Assembly: GCA_028641055.1 (NCBI GenBank)
Contig: CM054063.1
Coordinates: forward strand, 49,849,827-49,913,826
DNA length: 64,000 bases
Direction: 5' to 3'
DNA from: Alopecurus myosuroides
Lineage: Eukaryota > Streptophyta > Magnoliopsida > Poales > Poaceae
A program made the position numbers and the translations under genes. Below are positions 46,376 to 58,629 of this stretch, in pieces. Numbering within the stretch: position 1 is the stretch's first letter; each line of letters starts with the position of its first letter. Below the pieces are notes generated by a model that saw nothing but the letters and a program-made list of their open reading frames with translations, was not told where the DNA came from and did no database searches.

Positions 46376-47770
46376 TCATACGTCGAAAATGTATCTTCTT
46401 TTTCGAACACTTTTCTTATTGTTTTCCTCTAAACTTGTAAGTTTTGGATCCACTAACACATACTAACGCTGTTTTCAGCAAATTACCCTGGTGTCTCTTT
46501 TTTGTGCAGAAAAATCAACTTTTGGGAAATTGCCCAGAAATGACCCCATTGGTCTTAAAACACCGGAAGACCCCGAGAGCCAGAAGGGGGCCAGGAGAGG
46601 GGCCAGAGGGGGGCCACACCACCCCCTGGCTCGCCCCCCTAGGCCGCGCCACCTGGTGGTGTGGGCCACCTAGGCACCCCCTCGGACTCCCCTTTTGACT
46701 ACATATTTCCTTCAACCCTAAAACGTGAGGGGGTTCGTCATATTCCACAGAAACACAACAGAGCGCCGCCGCCACCCCGAACCTCGATTCGGGGATTAGA
46801 AGTTCCTGTTCTGGCGCCCTGCCGGGACAGGGATTCGAAGGAGATCATCGCCATCGACATCGCCACTCATTCTCCATCAACCATCCATGTTTCCCCCGTC
46901 CATGTGTGAGTAAACACCGCTATAGGCTGAGAGGGATGGAAGGGATTGGATGAGATTGATGATGTAATAATGCCAGATTGTTAGGGCATAGTGCCTAGTA
47001 TCCATTGTCAGTGTTTTCTACCGTTGTTGCAACTTGTTATTCTTAATGCTTGTCACTAGGGACGGAGTGCCATGGTTTCAGATCTAAACATGTTATTGTT
47101 TCATGAGTATAGTTTTGTTTCTTTATTATACCTGCAAGTTGTTTTACACATATCATTGTCCGGAACCCGAGGCCCCAAAGCGACAGAAATTGGGACAACC
47201 GGAGGGGATGGTTGTTATGTGAGGATCACGTGTGTTCACGAAGTGTTAATGCTTTGCTCCGGTGCTTTATTAAAAGGAGCACCTTAATTACCAGTAGTTT
47301 CCCTAGACGCCCCGCTGCCACGGGCTGGTAGGACAAAAGATGTTGTGAAAGTTTCTCATTGCGAGCACGTATGACTATATTGGAACACATGTCTATGGTT
47401 TGCCTACATGTTTGATGCTTTATATTATTATTTGCAATGCCCAATTTATTATATTACATGACCTATGTTGTCCATGCAACGCCCTTCCATCCATTCCCTC
47501 TATGCCTACGGTACTTCTCATACTGTTGTTTTCCGCGATTGCTACTACTGTTACTATTTTACTGCTGCTGTTATTTTATTTCTACTGCTGCTATAAAACT
47601 GTTAACACTGATAAATTGTTGCGAGCAAGTCTACTTTCAGGTGCAGCTGAATTGATAACTCAGTTGGTAAGGCATATAAATATTCTTTGGCTCCCCTTGC
47701 GTCGAATCAATAAATTTGGGTTTTACTTCCCTCGAAGACTGTTGCGATCCCCTATACTTGTGGGTCATCA
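46376..47770 (+). repeat. 3' LTR of the Athila-like element (1395 bp)
   Basis: The LTR begins tcatacgtcgaaaatg where the usual Triticeae start is TGATACGTC, so the terminal TG is mutated. It ends ctatacttgtgggtcatca, the expected TG...CA-class end of this LTR group. A GC-rich middle (46590-46680) has a near-palindromic block, gggccacaccacc / ggtggtgtgggcc. The bases after it (aggat, 47771-47775) would be the target duplication; the left partner is lost. Confidence 0.75.
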
Positions 47771-49820
47771 AGGATGCTGATGGTGATAGTGATCATGGTG
47801 ATGATTCAGATGATTCTGATGAAGACGAGAACCCGGAGGAGGTGCCTATTCCCCATGCATGGAATCAGGACTACTCATCCGTATTGACCGTGAATGATGG
47901 GCATGATTCTGCATTTCAGTATCACCAGAACAATATTTCAACACGTGCAGTTTATCCCAATAAAGAAGCTATGAAGAATGCAATTATTCAGTGGGCAATT
48001 TCTACCCAGAGATTTTTGAGGACCAAAGTGTCTAGTCAGAAATACTTGATAATCTAATGCAAGGAAATCGATTGTCCCGTCAGGGTGCATGGGTACCTCC
48101 CAAAGAATGATATTAATTGGGTGATAAGTGACTTAGTACATCACACGTGTGTTAATAAAAGAATACCTCAAGATCATGGTAACCTTTCGGCCATGCTTAT
48201 TGCTCGCTTGTTTTACACCGAGATAGTGGAGATCAAAGCAATGGAAGTGAGGGCTATCCAGCGTAAAGTATTTCTGAAGTTCCAGTATCATAGTTCCAGC
48301 GTAAAGATTTGGTTCGTACTTTGATGCATATGACTCTGTTGTTAGGCTCATATACACACTCCAGGACTATAATGCAAGCACCTATATCGATATGCAAGAC
48401 TTCCTCATGCCTGAGTTCCCAACTGTGAGGGTGTTGCATCGACTGTTTTTTTCTTTTGGTGTTTGCATCGAAGCTTTCCTCCACTGCCGGCCGGTTATTT
48501 GTGTCGATGGAACATTTCTAACAGGCAAGTACTGACCGCCATCGGTACAGACGGCAACAATCAGGTCGTTCCGCTAGCATTTGCTTTCGTGGAGAGCGAG
48601 AATATTGAGAGTTGGACATGGTTCTTCAGGCAACTCAAAATAGCAGTTGTGAAGGAGACGCGAAATGTGTGCATCCTTCATGGCAGACATGCAGGTATAC
48701 TCAGTGCCATAAAGACATTGACAAACCCGGTTCCTGATGAACCAGTTCCATGGCAGGACTTGTAGAGCCGTTGGTGCATGCGCCATCTGGGAGCTAAGTT
48801 CTTCTCGCAGTTCATAAATAAGAACCTTATGAATTTATTCAAAAAACTCTACGAACAGAACCAAGAATGGAAGTACAATTTGATACGTGCTAGACTTAAT
48901 ACATGTACTCAGAGACATGTTGCTGACATGAGGAGAGCTCGAGCAGCAGCGGTAGCGGCACATGCAGAGGCAGTAGCTGCAAATTTAGCAACATGAACAA
49001 CAGTCGTCGAGGATGAACCTATTGGGTTGTGTGACTTGTCAGGATCTGACCCGCCTGGTACTAGGCGAAGGCCTTGTAGGACGATTAAAACATTCGAGCA
49101 GTGGATAGAACACGAGCCTATAGAGAGGGAGCCGGCTCCTCTAACGTTGAGGAGCAAAGTCACCTAAAATTGTGAAGGAAAGTCAGGGGATTGTAGCATA
49201 AATTTGTGTATTATTCACTGTTTTTAATTACTGTAGCTAGTTACTGTGGCATACATCATCTAAACTAACTTTTTTAGCACCATATTATTGATTACAAGTA
49301 ATGACAGCAAATATATAGCTCACATTTCTAATATAAAAAGTAATCTGAATCTTATTTGACTTCAAAATATAATTTTAAAGAAGCAAAGTCATGTTACTAT
49401 AGATTAGGTGACTTTCCTCCTCAATGTTAGAGGAGCTGGCTCCTATAGAGAGGTGGTCATTGTTGCACGATACACATGGAGCAAGGTATGGTGTCATGAC
49501 TACCAACCTGGCCGAAACATATAATTTTGTGTTAACAGGAAACCGGGTTTTGCCACTTACCGCTATCGTTGAGGGTATTTTCTATGGCACGGTGAAGTAT
49601 TTTAGAGAAAGACGTGAAAGAGCTCAGAATCATATATTGCACTACCCGAACACACGTTACTGTGAAAATATTATAAAGTACATGAATGACAGGATGGAGA
49701 AAGCTAGGTCACACCAAGTACTATCCATAGGTAATCAAGAGAGAATGTTCGAAGTTTGCTTAGTTAACAACAAGTTCGGATGTGCAAATGGGAGGAGGAT
49801 GGAAATATCGGGCCTCTCCT
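47771..49820 (+). pseudogene. MuDR-type MULE transposase remnant
   Basis: The remnant opens with an acidic stretch and a MuDR DNA-binding region (RAVYPNKEAMKNAIIQWAIS, 47940-48010), followed by a FLTG-containing MULE core near 48500 (CVDGTFLTGKY) and QVVPLAFAFVESENIESWTW. The segment that is usually SDRHAG reads LHGRHAG, so the second catalytic Asp is missing. After a 316-bp MITE the frame resumes (HDTHGARYGVMTTNLAETYN, 49465-49525). Stops and shifts occur near 48054, 48324, 48530 and 48763. It would have bound element ends and cut them; it is dead here. Confidence 0.82.
49128..49443. mobile_element. MULE-type MITE, 316 bp
   Basis: TATAGAGAG occurs at 49119-49127 and 49444-49452, a 9-bp duplication typical of Mutator-like elements. 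The ends form a 40-bp inverted repeat starting GGAGCC(G/A)GCTCCTCTAAC and ending GTCACCTAA, with about 36 of 40 positions matching. The interior is AT-rich without frames. Removing it with one duplication copy restores the MuDR transposase frame (EPIERWSLLHD). Confidence 0.92.
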
Positions 49821-50097
49821 AACTCGTACTCAAAATTAGGAAAATTGGCGGATACACCCTTCTTGGTTTCAGAGGTATGTGTCTATCCCTATGAGCCAAT
49901 TAATTACGAAAAATACACGCACTTAATTGATATTCATTTCGGATATAAAGATTGAAATGGGATGGGATTTTACCTTTCGCGCGGCTGTTTGAGGCCACTG
50001 AAGGCTCACACGGCTAGCCATTGACTCCTCTGTGCTCACATGCCTAGTGGACCGTTGAAGGCCTAAGACACACACGTTTCAGTTCCGTTGGGGAGAG
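49821..50097 (+). other. spacer between transposase remnant and mobile-domain remnant
   Basis: Short frames only. A segment near 49850-49900 may still be the transposase tail. Nothing else is supported. Confidence 0.35.
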
Positions 50098-51042
50098 ATG
50101 GCTCCTACTGTGGAGGATGTGTCCATGTTGCCTGTACTACCTCTGGCAGGTCAGGCCATAGGGCCGTTGGACTCACTGGTTAATTGGGACTTGGCCATTG
50201 CAGAGCGGTTCCACGGTCTTTATCCATATGTCCTAGCTCTGGATTTTCCGTGGGACCCTCATGGACCAATGCTTGATTGGTTGCTAAATTTTCAGGTGAT
50301 TTTACATGTCTCATGTATTATACTTAGCGCTTGCATTACATCGTTCTATTTACTAACATATTTTATTTTCTCCATGCAGATACAAAAGTTTCCTGGTTTC
50401 CGGTTGTCCCGCTAAATGATACCCAGACCACTAGGAGTCTGGAGGCATACGTATTGTGGCTTCTAGGGAAGTGATGTTCACTGATAACCATGGCTGACCG
50501 TTAGCGCATGGTACATCTCTATTGCACTGGAGATCGCCTTCGCTCAGGGCCCTCAGTACATCACACCGAGGTGTTTGGGCTCTGCGATCTTAGCGGCTAC
50601 GTACCGAGGTATGTGCAACGCTTGCCAGCTTGTGACGAAGGGGCATCCCTGCTTGGATGTCCTTTATTCTCACAGTTGTGGTGCTGGGAGAGGTTCTCTA
50701 TTAGACGACCAGATGTTTCTATTGAGGAGGGATTCCCTATTCACAATCTGGACGATATTGTTGATCGCATCGACATGCCTACGTTCGGTATATGTTGGAC
50801 ACATCAGAAGGTATGTCAATGCTTGTAACGTATTGCATCTTCTGTATAATTCTACTACGACCCACAATAATATTTGATTTTCTTACGTGATGCAGAGACG
50901 TTTTGCTAATGATCAGGTTAAACAATGCTACTAGGCATTTAGCAAGCAGTTTGACATTAAAAGTGCATTTCGTTTTCCCGATGTTTTGTGTGTTAGTTAA
51001 CAATACTAAGTACATTATTTATCGAGGTGTTTAGTGTGCAGG
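50098..51042 (+). pseudogene. plant mobile domain (PMD-like) remnant
   Basis: An ATG at 50098 starts a frame with LVNWDLAIAERFHGLYPYVL and PWDPHGPMLDWLL, followed by an intron-like gap (50296-50380) and further pieces in shifted frames. The piece GSAILAATYRGMCNACQL (about 50578-50630) is the hallmark of the PMD family (PF10536-like), which is found in plants both in host genes and fused to MULE transposases. The order after a MuDR core suggests a former transposase-PMD fusion gene. Many stops make it non-functional. Confidence 0.65.
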
Positions 51043-52206
51043 TGTTATATTTAACATCCGCATCGATCACCAAAAAGATCGATGAAGAGTGGCCATTGAA
51101 ATTTGGGACAGTGAGGAGCTGGATTATTCTAACCGGATTATTCTGGGAAACCGGATATTCCGGTTAGGATGGTTTCTGTCCAGTTCGGGACAGAGATGAG
51201 CTGGAATATTTGAACCAGATTATTCATGAAGTACCGGATATTTTGATTGAGAAAGTTTTGCTCAAAATCGACTAAGGACTGAAGACTCAACTCACATAAC
51301 CCAACCGGGTTATTTGAACCGGATTATTTCGTGTCAACCAGAATATCCGGTTCAGGTTCCTGCGCGGGACAGAAGCCAGCCGGATTATTGATACCGGATT
51401 ATTTAGCCCCAGTTGGATTATTCGGTTGAAGTCAACGAGTTCAATTCAGATTTGAAGAAAGAAGCCAACCGTATATTCCGGTCCAAACTTGGACCGGATT
51501 TTCTGGTACCCTGTTTCCTGCTCAAACGGCTAGATTTGAGGAGGGGGTATAAATACCCCTCCTCTTCCTCCTTGAGCTCACCAAATCTTCAATTACTCCC
51601 AATCCATCCCACCAAACTTGTTATTCTTCGGAGGATTGAAGGAGAAGGCCCTGATCTGCATCTTCACCGAGCCGTTCTTAATTTCCCCCTCATATTCTTG
51701 AGGGATTCGATTCTAGGGTTTCCATTTGTGGAGAACCGAGACCTCTTGCTACTCTTGGGGATTCTTGGTGTTGGGAGTCCCCAATTTGGTTGTGGGTGTG
51801 TGCCCCAAGATTGTTTGTAAAGGATTCGATTCCCGCCTCAAAGGGGATCAATAGTGGAAGGTGGACTAGGCCTTTGTGGCGGGGTTCATCGGAGAATAGG
51901 GTGAGGCCTTTGTGGAGTTGAGTAGGCCTTCGTGGCGAGCTCACACCCCTCCAACGAGACATACTCCCTTAACAAGGAGGAACTCGGGATTACATCGTGT
52001 CTCCGCGTGCTTCATATCAGTTATCTCGTTCCCTTCCCCTTTACTTGTGCTTGTATTGTGTTTGTGCTTGTTGTTGTCATATAGGTAAATTCACCGTAGT
52101 TGCATTATCTAGAGAATTTACCTTATGTCAAGCCTAAACTTGTAGAAAAATTAAAATTGGTCGTAGCACCTATTCACCCCCGTTAGGTGCCCATGCATTA
52201 CTTTCA
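51043..52206 (+). repeat. copia 5' LTR with an array of CCGGATTATT-like motifs
   Basis: The right edge is secure (ctttCA at 52206, before the primer-binding site). The left edge is set at TGTTATAT (51043) and is uncertain. Between 51130 and 51510 about ten copies of ccggattatt or its relatives (ccggatattcc, ccgggttattt, ccagattattc) occur in both orientations. They end just before the promoter at 51544. Confidence 0.65.
51544..51558 (+). promoter_or_regulatory. TATA box of the copia LTR
   Basis: The palindrome gggtataaataccc contains a good TATA box and is followed at the usual distance by a pyrimidine-rich start region (ctcctcttcctcc). It sits right after the repeated ccggattatt motifs, consistent with a U3 promoter. 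Confidence 0.65.
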
Positions 52207-52207
52207 A

Positions 52208-52220
52208 TTGGTACCAGAGC
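52208..52220 (+). other. copia primer-binding site
   Basis: ttggtaccagagc follows one base after the LTR end. It matches the usual initiator tRNA-Met site (TGGTATCAGAGC) with a single change. Confidence 0.8.
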
Positions 52221-52260
52221 CTCGGCTCTTTTATCGGGCTTAACCGCCTAAGAGTTAAGT

Positions 52261-54852
52261 ATGGTCGGTGAGACGGAGACCGCCGGTTCCGCTGTGCATG
52301 TCTCTATGGATGATCTCAATGAGTTGAAAAATTCATTGACCTCATCCATGGAGAACAAAATCGATGAATTGCGACAATCATGTTGCAATTCATGAAACCC
52401 AAGGAACTGGAAGTCTCTACTTCACCTCCTCCGAACGAAGTCCCGGAGGGCGCCGAGAAAGGGGATAATGGTGATCCATCTAAAAATGCTTCCGCTAAGA
52501 AATCCACCGATAAGGGTACGGAAGGAGATGGATAATATCACTCCGTCAAAGGATATTATTCTCCCGATCCTCCCGTCCCACATCCTCATATAATACCTAG
52601 GGGAGATGCACCGAAAATTGATGCACATTCTTTTCGTGAATGGCAATATTACATGGAAACTCACTTGAACTCTTCTTGTATAGAACTTTGGAGGGTCACT
52701 CACGATGGATACAAGCCTCATGACCCCAAGAACTTGACAAGAAGAGAAGCCGTAGATTGTCAACTCAACTACACCGCCTTGTCTATTCATCAACAACCCG
52801 TGGGTCCTAACCACATGCCTCATTTTCAACAATATTCCACCGCCAAGGAAACATGGGATGCTCTTGTCGTCATGTTTGTGGGCAATGAAAGCATGCAAAG
52901 GAATAGGTATGATGCCTTGAGAAATAAGGCCGAAGGGTTCTATATGCATGACGGGGAGAGCCATGAAGACATGTACCGAAGGCTCAAGACTCTTGCCAAC
53001 GCATTCCACAATGTTGGTGCCAAGTACATTGATGATGCTTGGATCAAGAGGAAGTACATGATTGATCTCATGCCATTTGAGCCTGCGGACTTTAAGAGCA
53101 TTCAAGGAAGACATGACTTTGCTTCTTTGACGTCGACCCAAGTAATGCAAGAGGTGTGCTCCTATCAAGTGCAAACCAAGAATGCTCTTGACAACCGTGC
53201 TAGAGCCATAGGAATGCACAAAGGGGCATCGGTTTCTTTGAAGGCCAAGGTTGTGTCAAGGGAGGTTGAGTATGAAGAATAGTGCCCTGAGGACTTGGAT
53301 CATTTGAAGGATCAAGAATATGATCCTGTGCTCAAGGATGTCATTGCCCTAACCGTGCAAAAGTTTTGGAAGAATCCACCCAAGGCCAAGGCATATGTTA
53401 AGGAGAAGAACCAGTCTCGCTATGGCAATGATGGGACTCAAATAATGAGGTCTTGCTTCAATTGTCAAGATAAGCACCATTTCATTGAGGAGTGTCCCTA
53501 TGAAAATAGAGAACTCCATAGTGGCAAGCTCATTCGCAAGGAAAAGTCCAAGATTGCTTACAAGAAACCTCACTTCAAGAAGAAACCATTCAATAAGTAG
53601 TCCCCCACCAATTTCGTTCTAGTGACTCAAGAGGAGTATGATTCCGGAAGTGATGAAGAAGAATAAATCACAAGTGAAGTGGCCGCTCTAGCCATTGCTT
53701 CAACTCCATCATCTTCATCTCTCTTTGAATCCCCCAATGAGAATCATCCTCACCCAAATGCCAAGTGCTTCATGGCTAAGGCCTCGGAGGTATCACCTTC
53801 TCCCAACTCTAAGACCCCAAGTGAACTAGAAAATCATGCTAGTGTTAGAGTAGAAAATGAAATTCTCTCTTTGGAATTTTTTATGTCTAACGTGCAAGGG
53901 GAGACCAATAAGTAATTTGATCATCTCATGAGCCAATTGGGAGAGGCACATGAAGCTCTTGAGAAGAAAGGTGAGATTGAAAGAAGGGATGCGGATGAGA
54001 TAGCATCTCTCTCTATGACTCTTGAGGAAGAGCATGATGGTAGAGTTTCTCTTGAGGAGGAACTTGAATCTATTGAAGAGTCACATAATGAACTTGTTTC
54101 TAATATCACTAAGGAACATGACCTTGCAATTGATAAATATAAAAAGGCTAAAGGATAAGGTTTAGTTTGGTGTTGGTCATGGTAAACTAACCGAGGAGTT
54201 TGAAAAGCTAACGAAGGCTCATAAGGCCTTGGAGAGTCAACACTCTTCCCTCAAAGAGTTGCATGAACAACTTCAAACTCAACTTAATCAACTTAACAAC
54301 CCTAGCACCTCTACTTCTTCTTTTGATCATGCAAATATTATTGAGGAAAATGCTAGGTTGAAGGAAGAGCTAGCAAGGCTCAAGGGTAAGGGCCCTCAAG
54401 TTGAGAAGGTTGTGGCCTCTAACCCACAAGTGGTTGCCCCTAGCCCACAGGTGGTTGCCTCTAGACCACAAGTGAGTACTCCAAGGAAACAAGTGGGCAA
54501 GCAAGGTCTTGGCTATGTTGCCAAGAAGAAGAAGAAGAAGAAGAAGAGAAAGAAGAAGGCCAACAATGGTGCTTCGGGTGGTATTGTCATTAGGGACAAC
54601 ACTATTCGTAGCACTCCCGCACAAGCTAACAATGTTGATTCTAGTGGTGGTGTCATGAGGGATAACACTACTCGTAGCATTTCCACGGGAACTAACAATC
54701 CACAACATTTCTTATATGTTGATTATTATGGTGTTGTGCAAGCTAAATATGTTGGTCCTATTGAGGGTTATATTGACTATACTATTTGGGTTCCAAAGAC
54801 CCTTGTTGCTAACTTGAAGGGACCCTCCTCGGGTCCTAACTCTAGTCAATGA
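52261..54852 (+). pseudogene. copia gag with zinc knuckle and coiled-coil spacer, broken
   Basis: The start is ATG 52261 (MVGETETAGSAVHV), with frame loss near 52385 and stops at 53280, 53598, 53664, 53913 and 54156. The UBN2-like gag core lies at 52650-53280 (FQQYSTAKETWDALVVMF, YDALRNKAEGFYMHDGES). The CCHC knuckle CFNCQDKHHFIEEC lies near 53453-53495. After it comes a Glu/Leu-rich coiled-coil spacer (LSMTLEEEHDGRVSLEEELE) and a Lys-run encoded by (AAG)n at 54523-54557. The protein would form the particle. Confidence 0.82.
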
Positions 54853-54856
54853 TCTC

Positions 54857-56170
54857 TTGCAGGACTATGCTTCCGGTGGGTCTAAATGGATAATTGATAG
54901 TGGATGCACTATTCATATGAGTGGAAGCAAAGAACTTGTGACGGAGTTGCACCCAAATGATATTAATGCAACCGTCACTTATGGAGACATGTCCAAGTCT
55001 AAGGTATCGGGGTTTGGCAAGGTTGTGATTGCTCCTGATATCACTATCGTGGACATCATGCTTGTTGAATCCTTTGGTTACAATTTACTTTCAGTTCGTT
55101 CATTAGGGAAGATGGGTTTCTCTGTCTTCTTTTATCCCGATATTGTGGTCCTTTTGAGGAGCAAGACTCTTGACGTCGCATACGTGGGACATGTTGAAAA
55201 TGAGTTGTTCGTGGTGGACTTTTTGAAGTCCACCAACTCTCAATAAATGTGTCTTTTCGGAAAGGCGGACGTGGGGTGGTTGTGGCATCGCCGCTTATCC
55301 CATGTAAACATGAGAACTTTGCAAAGTATTCACAAAGGTGGCCTTATCCTCGGACTAAAATAAAACGTTTCCTTTTTCCAAAGATCGCGTTTGTAGGTCG
55401 TGTGTTGAAGGAAAGATGCATGATGCCGCCCACAAGGCCAAGACTATTATCTCATCAAAGAGGATCTTGGAGCTTCTCCATGTTGATCTCTTTGGTGCCG
55501 TGCCCGAGGCAAGTCTGGGACACAAGAAGTATTGCTTGGTGATTGTTGATGACTACTCAAGATACACATGGGTCTATTTCTTCAAGTGCAAGAGTGAGAC
55601 CCAACAAATTATCATCGACTTCACCAACCAAGTGCAACGTCAACATAGTGTCCAAATCATGGCCATTAGGAGTGATAATGGCTCCGAGTTCAAGAACTAC
55701 ACTTTGAATTAATTCCTTAGTGATGAGGGTATTCGTCATCAATATTACGCCGCCTCCACCCCTCAAAAAAATGGTGTAGCCGAGCGGAAGAATAGAACTA
55801 TATTGGATATGGCAAGGACAATGTTGGAGGAGTATTCTTCTCCCCAATATCTTTGGGTGGAGGCTATTTCTACCGCATGACACTCCTCCAACCGCCTCAA
55901 CATTCGCAAGGGCTTGGACAAGAATCCATATGAGATCCTCACCGGCAACAAACCCAACGTCTCCTACTTCTGTGTATTCGGTTGTAAGTGCTTGTATTTT
56001 GATCAAGGGTGTTAGGTTGTCTAAATTTCAATCCAAAACTATTGAGGGTATATATTTTGGTTACGGTGCCGAATCCCACACTTATAGAGTCTTTGACAAA
56101 GCCTCACGGATTGTCATAGAATCTTGTAGTGTGGTTTTCGAGGAAAAATATGGCTCCCAAGTGACTTAAT
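54857..56170 (+). pseudogene. copia protease and integrase, broken
   Basis: The protease carries the active-site motif IIDSGCTIHMSGS (near 54887). The GAG-pre-integrase region (RRLSHVNMRTLQS, about 55290) is frameshifted. The integrase core has Asp in LLHVDLFG (near 55480), Asp in AIRSDNGSEF (near 55675) and Glu in NGVAERKNRT (near 55775-55795), all three of the DDE set, but a TAA at about 55710 and a TGA near 55880 interrupt it. The last part (FGCKCLYFD) is again shifted. The protein would mature gag and insert cDNA; not here. Confidence 0.82.
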
Positions 56171-56635
56171 TTCATGTTTCTAATGTATATGCTGAAATGC
56201 CTCAAGAAGCCATAGGAAGGATGGGTGTGGGATTTTTCCGCCCCATTGAGGGACACCTTATGGTGAATCGAGAAGAACTATGCTCTACTCAAGTGGAGCC
56301 CTCCTCTACAATAGAAGAACAAGCCAAGGAGCCAAGTGATGCACCTAACCAAGAACATGTTGAAAACCCCCCTCTCATTGACCAAGTTAATATGCAAGAT
56401 GCAACCACTCCAATCATTCATGCTAGTCAAGGTCAAGGCCAAGATCACTCATCCTCATCCTCCTCTCCTCAAGTTGAAGCTAGTGTTGAAGATGTTGTTG
56501 TTGATGATGATGATCAAGGCCAAGTTGGTCAAGACGGTGACCCAAATGATCAAGATGATCAAGTTATTCCTCCTCGCAATAATGAGGAGTTCGAAGCCCG
56601 TCGTGCTAGAAGGAATAGAAGAGCTTTGAAGCAAA
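56171..56635 (+). pseudogene. copia variable linker between integrase and RT
   Basis: A hydrophilic, Asp/Gln-rich stretch (DVVVDDDDQGQVGQDGDPND) joins integrase and RT. This part is poorly conserved in copia elements. It stays open from about 56197 to past 56690. Confidence 0.6.
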
Positions 56636-58483
56636 TTGATGCTCAAGACAAAAAAAGTGTTGGAAAATGTTCAAGCTCGAAGATACACAAGAAGGCAATT
56701 GGAACAATTTAGTGAGCATAAGGCTCACATATCTATGGTGGAACCAAAGAATGTGTTTGAAGCTCTTGAGGACTCTGATTGGGTTGAAGCTATGCATGAT
56801 GAGCTCAATAAATTTGAGCGTAATAAAGTTTGGAAGCTAGTTGAGAAGCCCAAAGATTTCCACAATGTTATTGGCACTAAGTGGATATTCAAGAACAATC
56901 AAGATGAGCATGACATTGTCATAAGGAACAAGGCAATATTGGTGGCTCAAGGCTACACTCAAGTGTAAGGCATTGAATTTTATGAGACCTATGCTCCCGT
57001 GGCTCGCCTTGAGTCCATCCGTATCCTCCTTGCATATGCATCTTCGCATAATTTCAAGTTGCAACAAATGGATGTCAAAAGTGCTTTCTTGAATGGTCCA
57101 CTAAAAGAGGAGGCATACGTTAAGCAACCTCCGGGGTTTGAGAATATCAACTTTCCTAACCATGTCTACAAGCTTGATAAGGCTCTCTATGGACTTAAAC
57201 AAGCACCACGTGCGTGGTATGAGCACCTTAGAGAGTTATTGAAAGATCGTGGTTTTGATGTTGGGAAGATTGACCCCACCCTTTTCACAAAGAGGGTAAA
57301 GGGAGACCTTTTCATATGCCAACTCTATGTGGACGATATTATCTTTGGCTCAACTAACCAAGCTTTTAATAATGAGTTCTCAAAGCATATGACTGACAGG
57401 TTTGAGATATCCATGATGGGAGAGCTTAAATTCTTCCTTGGCTTTGAGATCAATAAATTGGCTCGTGGGACTTTCATTTCTCAAGCCAAGTACACCCAAG
57501 ACATGCTCAAGAGGTTTAATTTTGAAGGTGCAAAGATGAAGCCATCTCCTATGCAAGTCAAATGCCACCTCAAGCGCAATCCGGATGGTAAAGATGTGGA
57601 CCAAAAGTTGTATCGTTCTATGATTGGTTCTTTGTTTTATCTTTGTGCATCTAGGCCCGATATCGTTTTGAGTGTAGGTGTGTGTGCAAGGTATCAAGCG
57701 GCTCCTAAGGAAAGCCACTTAGTGGCGGTCCATAGGATCTTTCGGTATTTGGTTGATACCTCAACACTACTAGGAAAACAGCTATAGGAGTAATCATATT
57801 CTGGATACCCGTGACGCACCACATGCTCGGTGCGTCACAGCTATGTACCCGTGGCGCACCAAACACCAGTGGGCCTCGGTGTGTCATGCCTAAGGGCATA
57901 GCCGTGACGCACCAAACAAACGGTGCGTCACGGCTATAGGTGGGTGTTCGGTGGATACCATAGCCGTGAGCAAAGATAGCCTGACGCACCATATGTTTGG
58001 TGCGTCACGGGTATTGCAATAGCCGTGACACACAAAACATATGGTGCGTCACGACTATGGTATCCACCGAAATTTTCCCTCCACACCCCCCCGGGACCGC
58101 CTTTCTAGTTTTTTCACGGAAGATTTCCATGTCTAAAAATCATCAAAAAATAAATTCCTTATAGATGCACGGAGAGTTTAAGATATACTTTTTTAACAAA
58201 TTTTGAAATATGTATTTCAACTTTCTGAGCAAAAGTTTGTTAAAAAATGTAAAATGGGCATAACTTTTGCATACGATGTCGGAATTTAAAGTTCAATATA
58301 CCAACGGAAACTAGAGAAAAAAAGGAACTCAACCTCAGTGGCCTTCGGCATGTGAGCCTTTTTTAGATTCTCCAAATTCCGAAGATTTTTTACTAGAAAA
58401 AAAAAGATAGGCGTGACGCACCACATGTATGGTGCGTCACGGCTAAGTCTGGGCAGAAATTTTCGAATTTCGAACCCGGGACC

Positions 58484-58492
58484 TATATATAC
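58484..58492 (+). promoter_or_regulatory. TATA-like motif inside the CACTA element
   Basis: tatatatac follows a GC-rich edge (aacccgggacc) and precedes a CT-rich tract, as in plant promoters and 5' leaders. Transcription from it is inferred only. Confidence 0.4.
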
Positions 58493-58629
58493 TCCCCTTC
58501 CTCCACTCTTCTCCATTCCCTTCTCATTTCTTCTTTCTGCTTCCTCCACTCTCCATTCTCTTTTCTTTCTCTCTTGTCCCTTCCTCCTCCTACTGCCACC
58601 ACCACCACCACCACCACCACCTCACATCC

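Larger units (their letters stand above)
42973..47770 (+). mobile_element. Athila-like gypsy retrotransposon, 3' part only
   Basis: The fragment starts where the tandem repeat breaks off, carries a broken Athila-ORF1-like frame and about 2 kb of non-coding internal sequence, then a polypurine tract (cttggggggag, 46364-46374) and an LTR to 47770. Gag, pol and the 5' LTR are absent. A conserved lead-in ttgcttgaggacaag sits just before the tract, as in many Triticeae gypsy elements. Confidence 0.65.

Noticed and set aside
47650..47720. tRNA-like D-arm (taactcagttggtaaggca)
   Set aside because: It lies inside the Athila-like LTR end and no acceptor stem, anticodon loop or T-arm follows.
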